Source: Belliella calami (lineage in GTDB: Bacteria; Bacteroidota; Bacteroidia; Cytophagales; Cyclobacteriaceae). Taken from it: a stretch of 64,000 bases of DNA. The position numbers and the translations under genes were made by a program. Shown piece by piece: positions 31,363-40,148 of this stretch (the stretch's first letter is position 1; every line of letters starts with the position of its first letter). The stretch lies in NCBI RefSeq assembly GCF_022549695.1, contig NZ_JAKZGS010000008.1, forward strand, positions 62,001 through 126,000, in the 5' to 3' direction. The notes beneath the pieces were generated by a model that saw only the letters and a list, made by a program, of their open reading frames with translations, was not told the origin of the DNA and did not search any database.

Positions 31363-33777
31363 ATGTCAACAATTAAAATGAAATACTTAGGATTTGCATT
31401 GGTGTTTTTACTGATGTGTTTTGCGGCTCAAGCTCAAAATAAAATCAACGGGCAAGTAAAAGATGCTGCTTCAGGAGAACTTTTGGTAGGGGCGAACCTC
31501 ATTCTGGAAGGGACAGGTCGAGGTACTATCACAGACTTTGAGGGGAATTTTGAGTTTAACAATATCCGTTCTGGAGCATATGATTTGATAATTTCATTTC
31601 TAGGATTTGAAACCCAAAGAGTACAAGTTCAAGTTCCTCTAAGGACTAAACTCATGATTTCCTTGGAGGAAAGCAGTTTGTTCACGGAAGAATTCGTGGT
31701 TTATGCAACTAGAGCTACTGACGTCACTCCAACTACTTTTCAAAATATCAAAAAAGAAGATATAGCCAAGCTTAACCTTGGTCAGGATGTTCCTATGCTT
31801 TTGAATTATACACCATCTGTAGTCAGTTTTTCTGATGCAGGTGCAGGTGTGGGCTATACAGGGTTGAGAATCCGTGGATCAGATCAATCAAGAATCAACG
31901 TCACCGTAAATGGAATTCCGATGAATGATGCTGAATCTCATGGGGTATTTTGGGTAAACATGCCTGATTTTGCATCTTCAGTGGATAATATGCAGATCCA
32001 AAGAGGAGTAGGCACTTCTACAAATGGTGCAGCTACTTTTGGGGCAAGTATCAATATCCAAACAGATACTAGGAAAGAAGAAGCTTATGGTGAAGTAGAT
32101 AATTCTTTTGGGTCTTTCAATACAAGAAGACATACTGTCAAGGCTGGTTCTGGATTGTTGAATAACCGATGGACAATAGACGCAAGATTGTCACAAATAA
32201 CCTCCGATGGTTATATGGATAGGGCTTCTTCAAATTTGAGGTCTTATTTTCTTACGGGAGGTTATCACGGTGAAAACCATGTTTTCAAATTGAATGTATT
32301 CTCAGGTGCTGAAAAAACTTACCAAGCTTGGGAAGGTGTACCTGAGGCATTGTTGGAGACGAATAGGACATTTAACCTTTACACTTATGACAACCAAACT
32401 GACAATTATCAACAAGATCATTATCAGTTTATCTACACAGGTAAAATCAATCGAAATTGGAAGGCGAATGCTGCTTTGCATTATACATATGGACGGGGTT
32501 ATTATGAGCAGTTTCGAGAGAATGATAGTTTAGAAGATTATAATCTTCCAAATGTTGTGATCGGCGGTGCGACGTTTGATGGGATGGATATTATCCGAAG
32601 AAGATGGTTGGATAATGATTTCTATGGAGGAGTTTTCTCGTTTAATTATGTCTCTGATGATGCAAAATGGGATGTCGTACTTGGTGGAGGAGCAAATAGA
32701 TATGACGGAGATCATTTTGGTGAAATCATCTGGATGCAGTATGCAGCTGACGTGAACATACGAGATAGATATTATGATAATGTAGCTGTCAAAGATGATA
32801 GAAATATTTACTTAAAAGGTACTTTTGAAGCCACCGAAGGTCTCTTTCTTTACGGTGACTTGCAATATAGAGGTGTGGATTACAGGTTTGATGGAATCAA
32901 TAATGATTTAAGAGATATCTCTGGTCAAGTAAGCTACAATTTCTTCAACCCCAAATTTGGACTCACTTATCAGACTCGCACAGGAAAATCTTGGTACGCA
33001 TCTTATGCCGTAGCCAACAGAGAACCAGTAAGAAGGGATTTTACGGATTCTCCTATTATCGACCGAGCGCCACAAGCAGAAAATCTCCAAAATATAGAAG
33101 CAGGGATCAAAGCAAACCATGGTAAATATTCATACAATGTGAATTTTTACTTCATGAATTACAACAATCAACTGGTTCTTACGGGCCAGCTGAATGATGT
33201 AGGTGCATATGTAAGAGATAATGTAGCCGATTCTTATCGTGCAGGAATAGAAATAGATGGAGCTTATAAAATCACCCCAAAATTTACACTGGGAGGCAAT
33301 CTGGCAATCAGCAGGAACAAAATCGCTGAATTTACAGAATTTATAGATGATTATTCAACAGATGAGTTCTTCCAAGAAGAAATCAATTATACGAATACTG
33401 ACATTGCATTTTCTCCCAATATAGTAGGTTCAGCAATATTAGATTATAAGCTATTCAAGAATTTTGAGATTAGTTTACTCAATAAATATGTAGGCAGTCA
33501 GTACATGGACAATACCATGAATGATAACAGAAAACTCGATGCTTTTTGGACTACAGATTTAAGGCTGAATTATGCTTTGGAGCCTAGGTTTGTCAAAAAT
33601 ATAGATTTCACATTGATGGTGTACAATGTTTTCAATAGGCTCTACGAGCCAAATGGTTATACTTTTTCTTATTTCCTTCCAGGAGAAGGAGGTGCAGGGA
33701 GAGTACTTGCCACAGAGAATTTTTATTACCCAATGGCAGGAACCAATTTCTTAGCAGGAGTAAAGATAAGATTTTAA
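31363..33777 (+). CDS. TonB-dependent receptor under TPP control (predicted thiamine uptake)
   Basis: This 804-residue outer-membrane receptor has a signal peptide (a second possible start at ATG 31378 gives MKYLGFALVFLLMCFAAQAQ). A carboxypeptidase-regulatory-like domain follows ('INGQVKDAASGELLVGANLILEGTGRGTITDFEGNF', about 28-63), then the plug ('YTGLRIRGSDQSRINVTVNGIPMNDAESHGVFWV', about 165-198) and a 22-strand-type barrel ending in 'NFLAGVKIRF'. The TPP riboswitch upstream indicates repression by thiamine pyrophosphate, so the substrate is probably thiamine or a precursor. It ends at a terminator (33808-33837). Confidence 0.93.
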   Translation: MSTIKMKYLGFALVFLLMCFAAQAQNKINGQVKDAASGELLVGANLILEGTGRGTITDFEGNFEFNNIRSGAYDLIISFLGFETQRVQVQVPLRTKLMISLEESSLFTEEFVVYATRATDVTPTTFQNIKKEDIAKLNLGQDVPMLLNYTPSVVSFSDAGAGVGYTGLRIRGSDQSRINVTVNGIPMNDAESHGVFWVNMPDFASSVDNMQIQRGVGTSTNGAATFGASINIQTDTRKEEAYGEVDNSFGSFNTRRHTVKAGSGLLNNRWTIDARLSQITSDGYMDRASSNLRSYFLTGGYHGENHVFKLNVFSGAEKTYQAWEGVPEALLETNRTFNLYTYDNQTDNYQQDHYQFIYTGKINRNWKANAALHYTYGRGYYEQFRENDSLEDYNLPNVVIGGATFDGMDIIRRRWLDNDFYGGVFSFNYVSDDAKWDVVLGGGANRYDGDHFGEIIWMQYAADVNIRDRYYDNVAVKDDRNIYLKGTFEATEGLFLYGDLQYRGVDYRFDGINNDLRDISGQVSYNFFNPKFGLTYQTRTGKSWYASYAVANREPVRRDFTDSPIIDRAPQAENLQNIEAGIKANHGKYSYNVNFYFMNYNNQLVLTGQLNDVGAYVRDNVADSYRAGIEIDGAYKITPKFTLGGNLAISRNKIAEFTEFIDDYSTDEFFQEEINYTNTDIAFSPNIVGSAILDYKLFKNFEISLLNKYVGSQYMDNTMNDNRKLDAFWTTDLRLNYALEPRFVKNIDFTLMVYNVFNRLYEPNGYTFSYFLPGEGGAGRVLATENFYYPMAGTNFLAGVKIRF

Positions 33778-33807
33778 ATAAAGTTTAAGTTTAGTTGAGC
33801 ATAAAGG

Positions 33808-33837
33808 CACCCTTGGCATCAGGGGTGTTTTTTTTTT
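33808..33837 (+). terminator. Intrinsic terminator of the TPP-controlled receptor gene
   Basis: CACCC (33808-33812) pairs with GGGTG (33823-33827), followed by ten T's. Confidence 0.75.
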
Positions 33838-34433
33838 GACAGAAGATTTTAGAAGCGAGAAGTCAGGAAAGAGTCAGGGATTTAAGAACTAAGAACCAAG
33901 AACAGCCCTGAAAGGGCTTTTGACATTAACATAGGGTTGTAACACTATGCTTGGATAAAAAGATATATTCATCTCTGCCCTGAAAAGCCTGTCCCGCATC
34001 CTTATTGGGAGGCAATTGAATAGCAATCGAAAATAAAGAAAAATCAAATAAAAAAGTGTCAAGTGATTTTAGGACGCGACAGGGGCGAGAACCAAGAGAC
34101 ACAAGACTTAAGGAACAAGACATCACAAGAAATGAGAATATGCTCTGAAATGTCCCGAGGACGGTTAGAAAAGCCTGTCCGAGTACCGATAGAATACCTT
34201 ACAACATTCCAACTTTCTAACTTTCTAACCACTTAATCACCTAATCCACCAATAACCTAATCCCAAAACTGTTTAGAAGTTAAAGAAACTCAACACCCTA
34301 ACCTTACAACCTTCCAACCTTCCAACTTTCTAACCTTCTAACCACTTAATCACCTAATCCCAAAACTGTTTAGAAATTAAAGAAGCTCAGCTCCCCAACC
34401 TTACAACTTTCCAACCTTTCCAACTCCATCCCC
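33838..34433. repeat. Gene-free interval with degenerate and tandem repeats
   Basis: No gene is seen in about 600 bases. Two imperfect tandem copies of a roughly 100-base unit lie at about 34203-34416; the block CCTAATCCCAAAACTG recurs at 34256 and 34353, and CCACTTAATCACCTAATCC at 34229 and 34342. Between them are strings of AACCTTCCAACTTTC words like those at 13837-14153. The word AAAAAGTGTCAA..AGGACGCGACA (34051-34081) also occurs in the repeat array at 6880-6911. A short hairpin AGCCCTGAAAGGGCT lies near 33904. Confidence 0.65.
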
Positions 34434-34898
34434 TCAATTCCTAATCCCCTCAGCAAAAAAGTTTTTCACCCAAAGTGTTCTACTTATCAAGTTGACGGTA
34501 TTGAGGATGTCGTAAATGTTTTTTGGATAGAAGGGGCTGATAGTGACATTGTAATGTCCAAGTCGATCTTGTAGTATTTCTAGGTCATATTTCAAACTTA
34601 GCTTGAGGAGTTCCCTGGGAAAAAACACATTTGAAGAGACTGGTGAAATAACCTTTTGATTGATCCCAAATCTTTTTTTTGCTGTTTGGTGATGTTTGTG
34701 GAGGAGGTTTTCTTGATAACCTTTGTCTCGAATAGACAAGGAAGAATTTAGCACTAATTTAGGATTGAATGTATGCGTCAGTGCTTGTTCTCCTTTTTGA
34801 ATGCGATAGCTTACATTTTGGGAGACTTGTTGTTCTAATTTCAGGTTGTTTTTGATAACCAAAAACCTCCATAAATTATCGGTTTTTTTAAGATCCAT
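34434..34898 (-). CDS. Hypothetical protein (orphan pair, second gene)
   Basis: This 154-residue basic protein has no signal peptide or membrane helix, and I recognise no family. The last third contains 'FFPRELLKLSLKYDLEILQDRLGHYNVTISPFYPKNIYDILNTVNLI', an amphipathic helix-rich region. It starts with an ATG three bases after the stop of the gene at 34902-35486, so the two are translationally coupled. The gene borders the degenerate repeat interval, so its C-terminus may have been reshaped. The frame is intact and coupling supports a real gene. Confidence 0.55.
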   Translation of the reverse strand: MDLKKTDNLWRFLVIKNNLKLEQQVSQNVSYRIQKGEQALTHTFNPKLVLNSSLSIRDKGYQENLLHKHHQTAKKRFGINQKVISPVSSNVFFPRELLKLSLKYDLEILQDRLGHYNVTISPFYPKNIYDILNTVNLISRTLWVKNFFAEGIRN

Positions 34899-34901
34899 TG
34901 A

Positions 34902-35486
34902 TTATTTTGGGTTGTTGATTAATCTGTAGAAGTCCGATATGGGGATTTTTAGTGCATCTATTTCTTTTTCGTTTTCAAGAATAGGAATCCATTTGTCGTC
35001 TTTCAAGACTTCAAAATATACATTTTCATTCAAAAATGGATAGATTTTGTTTACAAACTCAAAATGTGTAAGCTTATCACCACTTTCAAAATCAAAAGTG
35101 TTTACTACTTTTTCATGGGTGACTCTCAATTTAAAATGACTTGTATCCCAAGATGGCTCTACGTATATGTAGGCTTCGTCTTTGACCCGGTTGATAAGGA
35201 TAGCTAGGTTAATCAGCGGAGAAGCAGCTTCGGTTAGCCTTTTTCCATATCTGTAAACAGTCATTTTTGCATCTTCCCTACCTTCGATATCATAATATAA
35301 TCCCCTGACATTCTTAAAATATATTCTTTCTGCATCCGTAATACTTAGAATGGAATCTTCTTTACCAGAGTTATTTGCTCTCTTTTCATTGAAAAATGAA
35401 AGAATCAATACGAACAGAATAGATCCCAATCCGAAAATTTTCAGGATTTTGATCATTTCTGGAGAAAGAGAATCACTTTTGGACAT
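34902..35486 (-). CDS. Hypothetical membrane-anchored protein (orphan pair, first gene)
   Basis: This 194-residue protein has one N-terminal membrane helix (about residues 14-33, 'LKIFGLGSILFVLILSFF') followed by a soluble, probably periplasmic, alpha/beta region with patterns such as 'ERIYFKNVRGLYYDIEGREDAKMTVYRYGKR' and 'YFEVLKDDKWIPILENEKEI'. I recognise no family. It is followed after three bases by the 154-residue gene. The pair is leftward and isolated: the SDR gene upstream is 81 bases away on the same strand and could be the operon's first member. Confidence 0.65.
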   Translation of the reverse strand: MSKSDSLSPEMIKILKIFGLGSILFVLILSFFNEKRANNSGKEDSILSITDAERIYFKNVRGLYYDIEGREDAKMTVYRYGKRLTEAASPLINLAILINRVKDEAYIYVEPSWDTSHFKLRVTHEKVVNTFDFESGDKLTHFEFVNKIYPFLNENVYFEVLKDDKWIPILENEKEIDALKIPISDFYRLINNPK

Positions 35487-35567
35487 ATCAATGGATTGCT
35501 TCTAGACTAATTAACCACTGAGGCGAAGTATAGTTAAGGTATTCGTGTGTTTTCCCGAAATTTTCTG

Positions 35568-36326
35568 TCAGTGTACATAAGAGGCTGCATTGATGTCAAT
35601 GGTGCAGCCTGTGGCGTGGTCTGCTAAGCCGGAGCAAAGCAAAGTGACCATAGGTGCGATATCTTTTGGTTCTGTAAGCTCTGTAAGGGCGATGTCATCG
35701 AGCGCATATGATTCTCCATATTGATCCATAAAGTCCTGAGCCATATCTGTTCTTGTAAACCCTGGAGCGATCACAAAGGCTTTGATTCCTTCTTTACCAT
35801 AATACCTTGCGATGGATTTTGTGTAGCTGACGATTGCCGCCTTCGAAGCTGCATAAGCCAAGTAATCGGGTGTGTCACCTCTAAAAGCTGCACGAGAAGA
35901 AATGTTTATTAACCTGCCATTTTTTCTTCGTCGGGCGTGTTCTAAAAACTCCTTGCTGATGATTGCAAGTGCATTGATGTTTACATCCATAGTTTTAAGC
36001 CAAGCATTCGTCCATTCATCGATTTCTTTATCATCAGCTATAGAAATGGCTATGCCTGCATTGTTGACTATAGCGTCTATTGGTCCATAAGCTTTTATCA
36101 AATCAGGAACCCAGCCTTTGACTGAATTTAGGTCTGAAAGGTCGCAGGGTACAAGGTGTGATGTGTTCGCCAAACTAACCTGTAGAGATTTTGCCTCCTC
36201 AAGGTTTTTGTTGAAATGGATCAACACTTCTGCTCCCGAGGCTGACAGTTGCTCTGCAATAGCTCTTCCAATACCTCTGGAAGCTCCTGTTACAAGAATT
36301 CTTTGATTGCTTAGATTGATATTCAT
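35568..36326 (-). CDS. Short-chain dehydrogenase/reductase (FabG-like)
   Basis: This is a 252-residue classical SDR. The cofactor motif is TGASRGIG (13-20), with NNAG at 88-91. The catalytic residues are S143 or S144, Y158 and K162 (YAASK). The basic/hydrophobic region after strand 2 ('LIHFNKNLEEA') suggests NADP(H). The family includes 3-oxoacyl-ACP reductases and many other alcohol dehydrogenases, so the substrate is open. No fatty-acid biosynthesis genes are adjacent. It lies just upstream of the orphan pair on the same strand. Confidence 0.9.
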   Translation of the reverse strand: MNINLSNQRILVTGASRGIGRAIAEQLSASGAEVLIHFNKNLEEAKSLQVSLANTSHLVPCDLSDLNSVKGWVPDLIKAYGPIDAIVNNAGIAISIADDKEIDEWTNAWLKTMDVNINALAIISKEFLEHARRRKNGRLINISSRAAFRGDTPDYLAYAASKAAIVSYTKSIARYYGKEGIKAFVIAPGFTRTDMAQDFMDQYGESYALDDIALTELTEPKDIAPMVTLLCSGLADHATGCTIDINAASYVH

Positions 36327-36385
36327 AATTTTCTTTTGACGTGAATTTAGTGATGTCTCTATAAATGCACCATTTTGACGATTGA

Positions 36386-36778
36386 TTATTTATCTAATTT
36401 CAAACCTATTCCGAAGCCAATATTCCATTTGCCATTTTGGGTACTGGTTTTTGAATTGTAATAGAATGGGATTTGCATTGCTAGATTTTTGTATGAATAG
36501 GTCAAACCTACTCCTAAGTTTGGCGTCACAAAAGAATTTCTTGGTGTTGAAGTGTCTTTTTTGAACCTGAGAGATGGCAACATTCCCAATGCCAATCTTG
36601 ATTGATTTATTTCATAACTGACATTTGGGCCAGTGAAATTAAGATAAGCCCCTTCATCAACATAACCAACGATCAAAACTCCTTCAGCAAGTGACATGTT
36701 CAATTTTTCATTTTGAGCTTTTGCTAAATCAAAAATTAAGAACATGAATAATAACATCAATAGTGTAAATTTAGACAT
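36386..36778 (-). CDS. Small secreted beta-barrel-like protein
   Basis: This 130-residue protein has a signal peptide (about 1-21, 'LLMLLFMFLIFDLAKAQ') and a mature part of alternating polar/hydrophobic strands ending in 'KWNIGFGIGLKLDK'. Phrases such as 'NLGVGLTYSYKNLAMQIPFYYNS' look like outer-membrane barrel strands. I recognise no named family. It stands alone, leftward. The signal peptide makes a real gene likely. Confidence 0.65.
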   Translation of the reverse strand: MSKFTLLMLLFMFLIFDLAKAQNEKLNMSLAEGVLIVGYVDEGAYLNFTGPNVSYEINQSRLALGMLPSLRFKKDTSTPRNSFVTPNLGVGLTYSYKNLAMQIPFYYNSKTSTQNGKWNIGFGIGLKLDK

Positions 36779-36963
36779 ATATTAAAAGATAAGGTTATAC
36801 AAAAAACAGTGAGATGTCTTTTTTGAAAAGATTAAGACAAATTAAATGTTTAAAATATCCAGCTGTCTTACAAAAGGAACTTTGTCTCTTTCTGTAAACA
36901 ACCAGGTTTAGTTTTTAAAACTCAAAGTAAATATGCGCTTCTTTTGATCAAATACTCTTTGGA

Positions 36964-37725
36964 TTATTTCAGGAAAGCTTTGACCGTTTCTACCACAGCC
37001 TGAGGTTGCTCTGCATGGAGCCAGTGTCCAGCATTTTTGATGTAGATCAAATGGTTGTTAGGGAAATACTTGTCAATGTCCTCCTTGTCTTTCTCTTGGA
37101 TGTATTTAGAATTAGCACCTCCCATAAATAATGTGGGATTTTCAAAATTGGCGTCATAATCCAAAGCCTCACCTACATTCTCAATTTGATCATTGATTAC
37201 CGGAAGGTTTATTTTCCAAATAAAATTGCCATCCTTATCTCTCCCAAGACTCTTCAGCAAAAACTGTCTGATGCCGGCCTCTGATATATGCTTTGCAAGT
37301 TGATCATCTGCTTCTTTCCTAGATTTGATTTCTTGCAGTTTCACTGATGTCAATCCCTCCAAAATACTCTGATGGTGAACCGGGTAGTGCCGAGGGGCAA
37401 TATCTGCCACGATCAATTTTTTGACTTTTTCTGGATATTGAAGCGCAAAGTTCATCACGGTCTTCCCTCCCATGGAATGCCCCATCAAGTTGGCCGATTC
37501 GATTTTTTCATTTTCCATCAGCTCGTTTAGGTCTTTAGCCATGACTTTGTAATTCCATTCATCGCTATGAGGAGATTCGCCGTGGTTTCGCTGATCTACA
37601 AGGTAGAGCGTATAGTATTTTTCCAACTCTTTGGCAATGCTAAACCAGTTATCAGCTGAACCAAAAAGTCCATGTAGTATAATCAAAGGCTCTCCCGAAC
37701 CACTTTTTTTAAAATTGAGTTTCAT
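36964..37725 (-). CDS. Alpha/beta hydrolase (YbfF-like esterase)
   Basis: This 253-residue protein has the alpha/beta-hydrolase fold. The oxyanion segment is 'LHGLFGSADNW' (18-27), the nucleophile S84 lies in GHSMGG (82-87), and the catalytic His is near the C-terminus in 'NAGHWLHAEQP'. The 'VDQRNHGESPHS' strand is typical of the YbfF/esterase group. The natural substrate is unknown. It is leftward, about 100 bases from pdxJ. Confidence 0.9.
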   Translation of the reverse strand: MKLNFKKSGSGEPLIILHGLFGSADNWFSIAKELEKYYTLYLVDQRNHGESPHSDEWNYKVMAKDLNELMENEKIESANLMGHSMGGKTVMNFALQYPEKVKKLIVADIAPRHYPVHHQSILEGLTSVKLQEIKSRKEADDQLAKHISEAGIRQFLLKSLGRDKDGNFIWKINLPVINDQIENVGEALDYDANFENPTLFMGGANSKYIQEKDKEDIDKYFPNNHLIYIKNAGHWLHAEQPQAVVETVKAFLK

Positions 37726-37825
37726 ATAAATTTTATGTTTTTTTCTTAAAGATTTTTAGGCTAAAAGGTAATTTTTTTTAATCAACTTTTATAATGTCCC
37801 AATACCAAATAGCTACTGATATCAT

Positions 37826-38542
37826 TTAAACCTCCAATTGCCTTCTATACATTTGAATGGTATTTTCCAAGCCATAATACAAAGCATCACAAACCAAAGC
37901 ATGTCCAATAGAGACTTCGTCAAGGTAAGGAATGCTTTCTTTCAGAAACTTCAGGTTGTGCAAATCCAAATCGTGTCCTGCATTCAGACCTAGTCCAAGT
38001 TGGCGGGCAAGTTCGGATACCTCAATATACGGTTTTACTGCGGCATGTTTGTCCTTAGAGAAATTTACAGCAAAGGGTTCTGTATATAATTCTACCCGAT
38101 CAGTACCTGTTTCTTTTGCAGGTTCGAAAAATTTACTTTCTGGATTGATAAAAATGGAAACCCTAGTGCCTGAAGCATGAAGCTCTGCTACAATGTCTTT
38201 TAAATACTCAAGATGAGTGATTGTATCCCAACCAGAATTGGAAGTGATAGCGTTAGGTGGATCAGGAACCAAAGTCGCTTGGGCAGGTTTTACCATTTTG
38301 ATCAGTTCCATAAATCGGTTATCAGGATAACCTTCAATATTGAACTCAGTGGTGACCACTTCGCTTAGATCCAAGACATCTTGATACCGAATATGCCTTT
38401 CATCGGGTCTAGGATGGACTGTTATCCCTTGTGCTCCAAATCTTTCTGCATCGAGGGCAACTTGAACCACATTCGGATTATTTGCCCCTCTTGCATTTCT
38501 CAAAGTGGCGATTTTATTAATATTTACGCTTAACTTGGTCAT
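37826..38542 (-). CDS. pdxJ: Pyridoxine 5'-phosphate synthase
   Basis: This 238-residue TIM-barrel enzyme joins 3-amino-1-hydroxyacetone phosphate and 1-deoxyxylulose 5-phosphate into pyridoxine 5'-phosphate, the last ring-forming step of DXP-dependent vitamin B6 synthesis. Signature regions are '[16 protein letters not shown]', '[16 protein letters not shown]' (phosphate/active-site His and Arg), 'FNIEGYPD', 'TLVPDPPNA', '[13 protein letters not shown]' and 'EVSIGHAL'. The length is typical. A minus-strand -7 element TAAATTTG lies at 38571-38578, and the gene is divergent from the yqeY-like gene. Confidence 0.96.
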   Translation of the reverse strand: MTKLSVNINKIATLRNARGANNPNVVQVALDAERFGAQGITVHPRPDERHIRYQDVLDLSEVVTTEFNIEGYPDNRFMELIKMVKPAQATLVPDPPNAITSNSGWDTITHLEYLKDIVAELHASGTRVSIFINPESKFFEPAKETGTDRVELYTEPFAVNFSKDKHAAVKPYIEVSELARQLGLGLNAGHDLDLHNLKFLKESIPYLDEVSIGHALVCDALYYGLENTIQMYRRQLEV

Positions 38543-38559
38543 TTTCCTAAATTAAAAGA

Positions 38560-38578
38560 TAATTTTGTGACAAATTTA
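38560..38578. promoter_or_regulatory. Overlapping divergent promoters of pdxJ and yqeY
   Basis: TAATTTTG on the plus strand (38560-38567) and TAAATTTG on the minus strand (38571-38578) both fit TAnnTTTG and are three bases apart. RNA polymerase at one should exclude the other, and the two transcripts would overlap by several bases. Confidence 0.5.
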
Positions 38579-38603
38579 CACGTATAACACAAACAACAAG
38601 GGA

Positions 38604-39053
38604 ATGAGTTTAAAGCTAAGTGTAGAAAGTGAAATAAAAAAAGCCATGTTGGCTAAAGACAAGGACAGATTACGCGCTTTGAGGGCGATCAAATCCTTGA
38701 TCATGTTAGAAGAAACCAAAGGTGGGGCAGCAGAGAGCCTCTCTGAAGACGACGAAATGAAGTTGTTGACCAAAGCAGCAAAGCAGCGTAGGGATTCGGC
38801 CGATATTTACAAAGAGCAAGGAAGAGAAGACCTTTTGGCAGTAGAATTGGCCGAATTGGAAATCATCTCTGAGTTTCTTCCAAAGCAACTCACAGAAGAG
38901 GAACTTGAGGTTGAGCTCAAAAAATTAATAGCAGAAGCTGGTGCCGAAGGTCCGAAAGACATGGGAAAAGTAATGGGATTGGCTTCCAAGGCTTTGGCAG
39001 GAAAAGCTGACGGTAAGGCTATTTCTATGAAAGTCAAATCATTATTAGCTTAA
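38604..39053 (+). CDS. GatB/YqeY-domain protein
   Basis: This 149-residue protein consists of the YqeY helical domain found as the C-terminal tRNA-binding part of GatB. 'LRALRAIKSLIMLEE', 'LLTKAAKQRRDSADIYKEQGREDLLAVELAELEIISEFLPKQLTEEE' and 'KDMGKVMGLASKAL' are standard blocks. Stand-alone YqeY proteins are widespread; a role in tRNA metabolism is suspected but not established. It heads a rightward run yqeY-cvpA-pabA with gaps of 5 bases and an overlap, so an operon is very likely. Confidence 0.92.
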   Translation: MSLKLSVESEIKKAMLAKDKDRLRALRAIKSLIMLEETKGGAAESLSEDDEMKLLTKAAKQRRDSADIYKEQGREDLLAVELAELEIISEFLPKQLTEEELEVELKKLIAEAGAEGPKDMGKVMGLASKALAGKADGKAISMKVKSLLA

Positions 39054-39058
39054 ATAAT

Positions 39059-39604
39059 TTGGCCACTTTAGATGTTATCATTTTTATAATCTTAGCCATA
39101 GGTGCCTACAGTGGGTACAGGCAGGGATTGTTTATCGGTGTGATATCTATAGTGGCTTTTTTTGTAGCCATCGTTATGGCATTTCACCTGATGGATTGGG
39201 GTGCTGAGATATTGGCGAGCAGAGTTGAGAATTTGACTTTTATGTTGCCTTTCGTTTCATTCTTGATAATTTTTTTGATTGTTATTATTGGAATCAGGAG
39301 TTTGGCGTTTTTAGTGAAAAAAACAATGGATCTTACAATTTTGGGGTCTATGGATAATGTGGCAGGATCTGTTTTGGGAATTTTGAAGACGGGATTTCTT
39401 TTGAGCCTTTTACTTTGGGTTGCCAATTCCTTTGAGTTTGAAGTTTCACAGACGATGATCAATGAATCAAGCATGTATCCCTATTTGCAACCAATAGCTC
39501 CATTTATGATCAATTTGGTGGACGCTTATACGCCTATCATCAACCAAGCAGTAGAATCGATTCAGACACTGGTAAATACCGCTAGGGATGCTGCTATTGA
39601 TTGA
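39059..39604 (+). CDS. CvpA-family membrane protein
   Basis: This is a 181-residue membrane protein with four to five helices. The start is a TTG giving 'MATLDVIIFIILAIGAYSGYRQGLF', which is the conserved CvpA N-terminus (x-D-x-I...GAYxGYRxG); no ATG would preserve it. In E. coli CvpA is linked to colicin V export and envelope stress resistance. The gene sits five bases after yqeY and overlaps pabA by 17 bases. Confidence 0.88.
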   Translation: MATLDVIIFIILAIGAYSGYRQGLFIGVISIVAFFVAIVMAFHLMDWGAEILASRVENLTFMLPFVSFLIIFLIVIIGIRSLAFLVKKTMDLTILGSMDNVAGSVLGILKTGFLLSLLLWVANSFEFEVSQTMINESSMYPYLQPIAPFMINLVDAYTPIINQAVESIQTLVNTARDAAID

Positions 39605-40148
39605 TAACTTCGATTCTTTTTCACATATTTTGGCTGACTATCTTCGTCAAACAGGCAAAGAATTGAAAATCGTCAGAAATGATGTGGATATCGAAAGCTT
39701 GAAGTCTGAGGTTTTTGAAGGAGTAATCCTTTCCCCTGGGCCTGAAACTCCTTCCCGTGCAGGAAATTTGATGGGAATTTTGGAATACTACCATGATAAG
39801 CTGCCAGTTTTGGGTGTTTGTTTGGGGCATCAAGCGATAGGACAGTTTTTTGGAGCAAAGCTAGTAAAAGGCAAATTCCCGGTTCATGGCAAAGTTCATA
39901 AAGTGAAAAAGGTAGCCAACCATTCGGTTTTGAATAATTTGCCTGATGAGTTTGATGTCACGAGATACCATTCTTTGGTTTTGGAAGATCTTCCACCAAG
40001 TTTTCAAATTCTCCTCGCAACTTTCCAAGGTGAAATAATGGCATTGAGCCATAGAGAATTACCAATCATAGGGATTCAATATCATCCAGAAGCACACCTC
40101 ACGGAATTTGGCTTAGAAATCATCAAAAATTGGACGGAGAGTCTTTAG
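39588..40148 (+). CDS. pabA: Glutamine amidotransferase, PabA/TrpG type
   Basis: This 186-residue class I amidotransferase supplies ammonia to a chorismate-using partner (aminodeoxychorismate or anthranilate synthase). The nucleophile is C78 in 'GVCLGHQAIG', and the His/Glu of the triad are H166 and E168 ('QYHPEAHLTEFG'). 'DNFDSFSHILADYL' and 'ILSPGPETPSRAG' are typical. No partner component I (pabB or trpE) is adjacent, so pabA versus trpG cannot be decided from context. The proposed symbol is the less certain part. Confidence 0.85.
   Translation: MLLLIDNFDSFSHILADYLRQTGKELKIVRNDVDIESLKSEVFEGVILSPGPETPSRAGNLMGILEYYHDKLPVLGVCLGHQAIGQFFGAKLVKGKFPVHGKVHKVKKVANHSVLNNLPDEFDVTRYHSLVLEDLPPSFQILLATFQGEIMALSHRELPIIGIQYHPEAHLTEFGLEIIKNWTESL

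Noticed and set aside
33901-33930. Hairpin AGCCCTGAAAGGGCT with T's as a terminator of an unseen gene
   Set aside because: No gene ends here on the plus strand and the receptor gene already has a terminator at 33808-33837. It is more likely part of the repeat debris.
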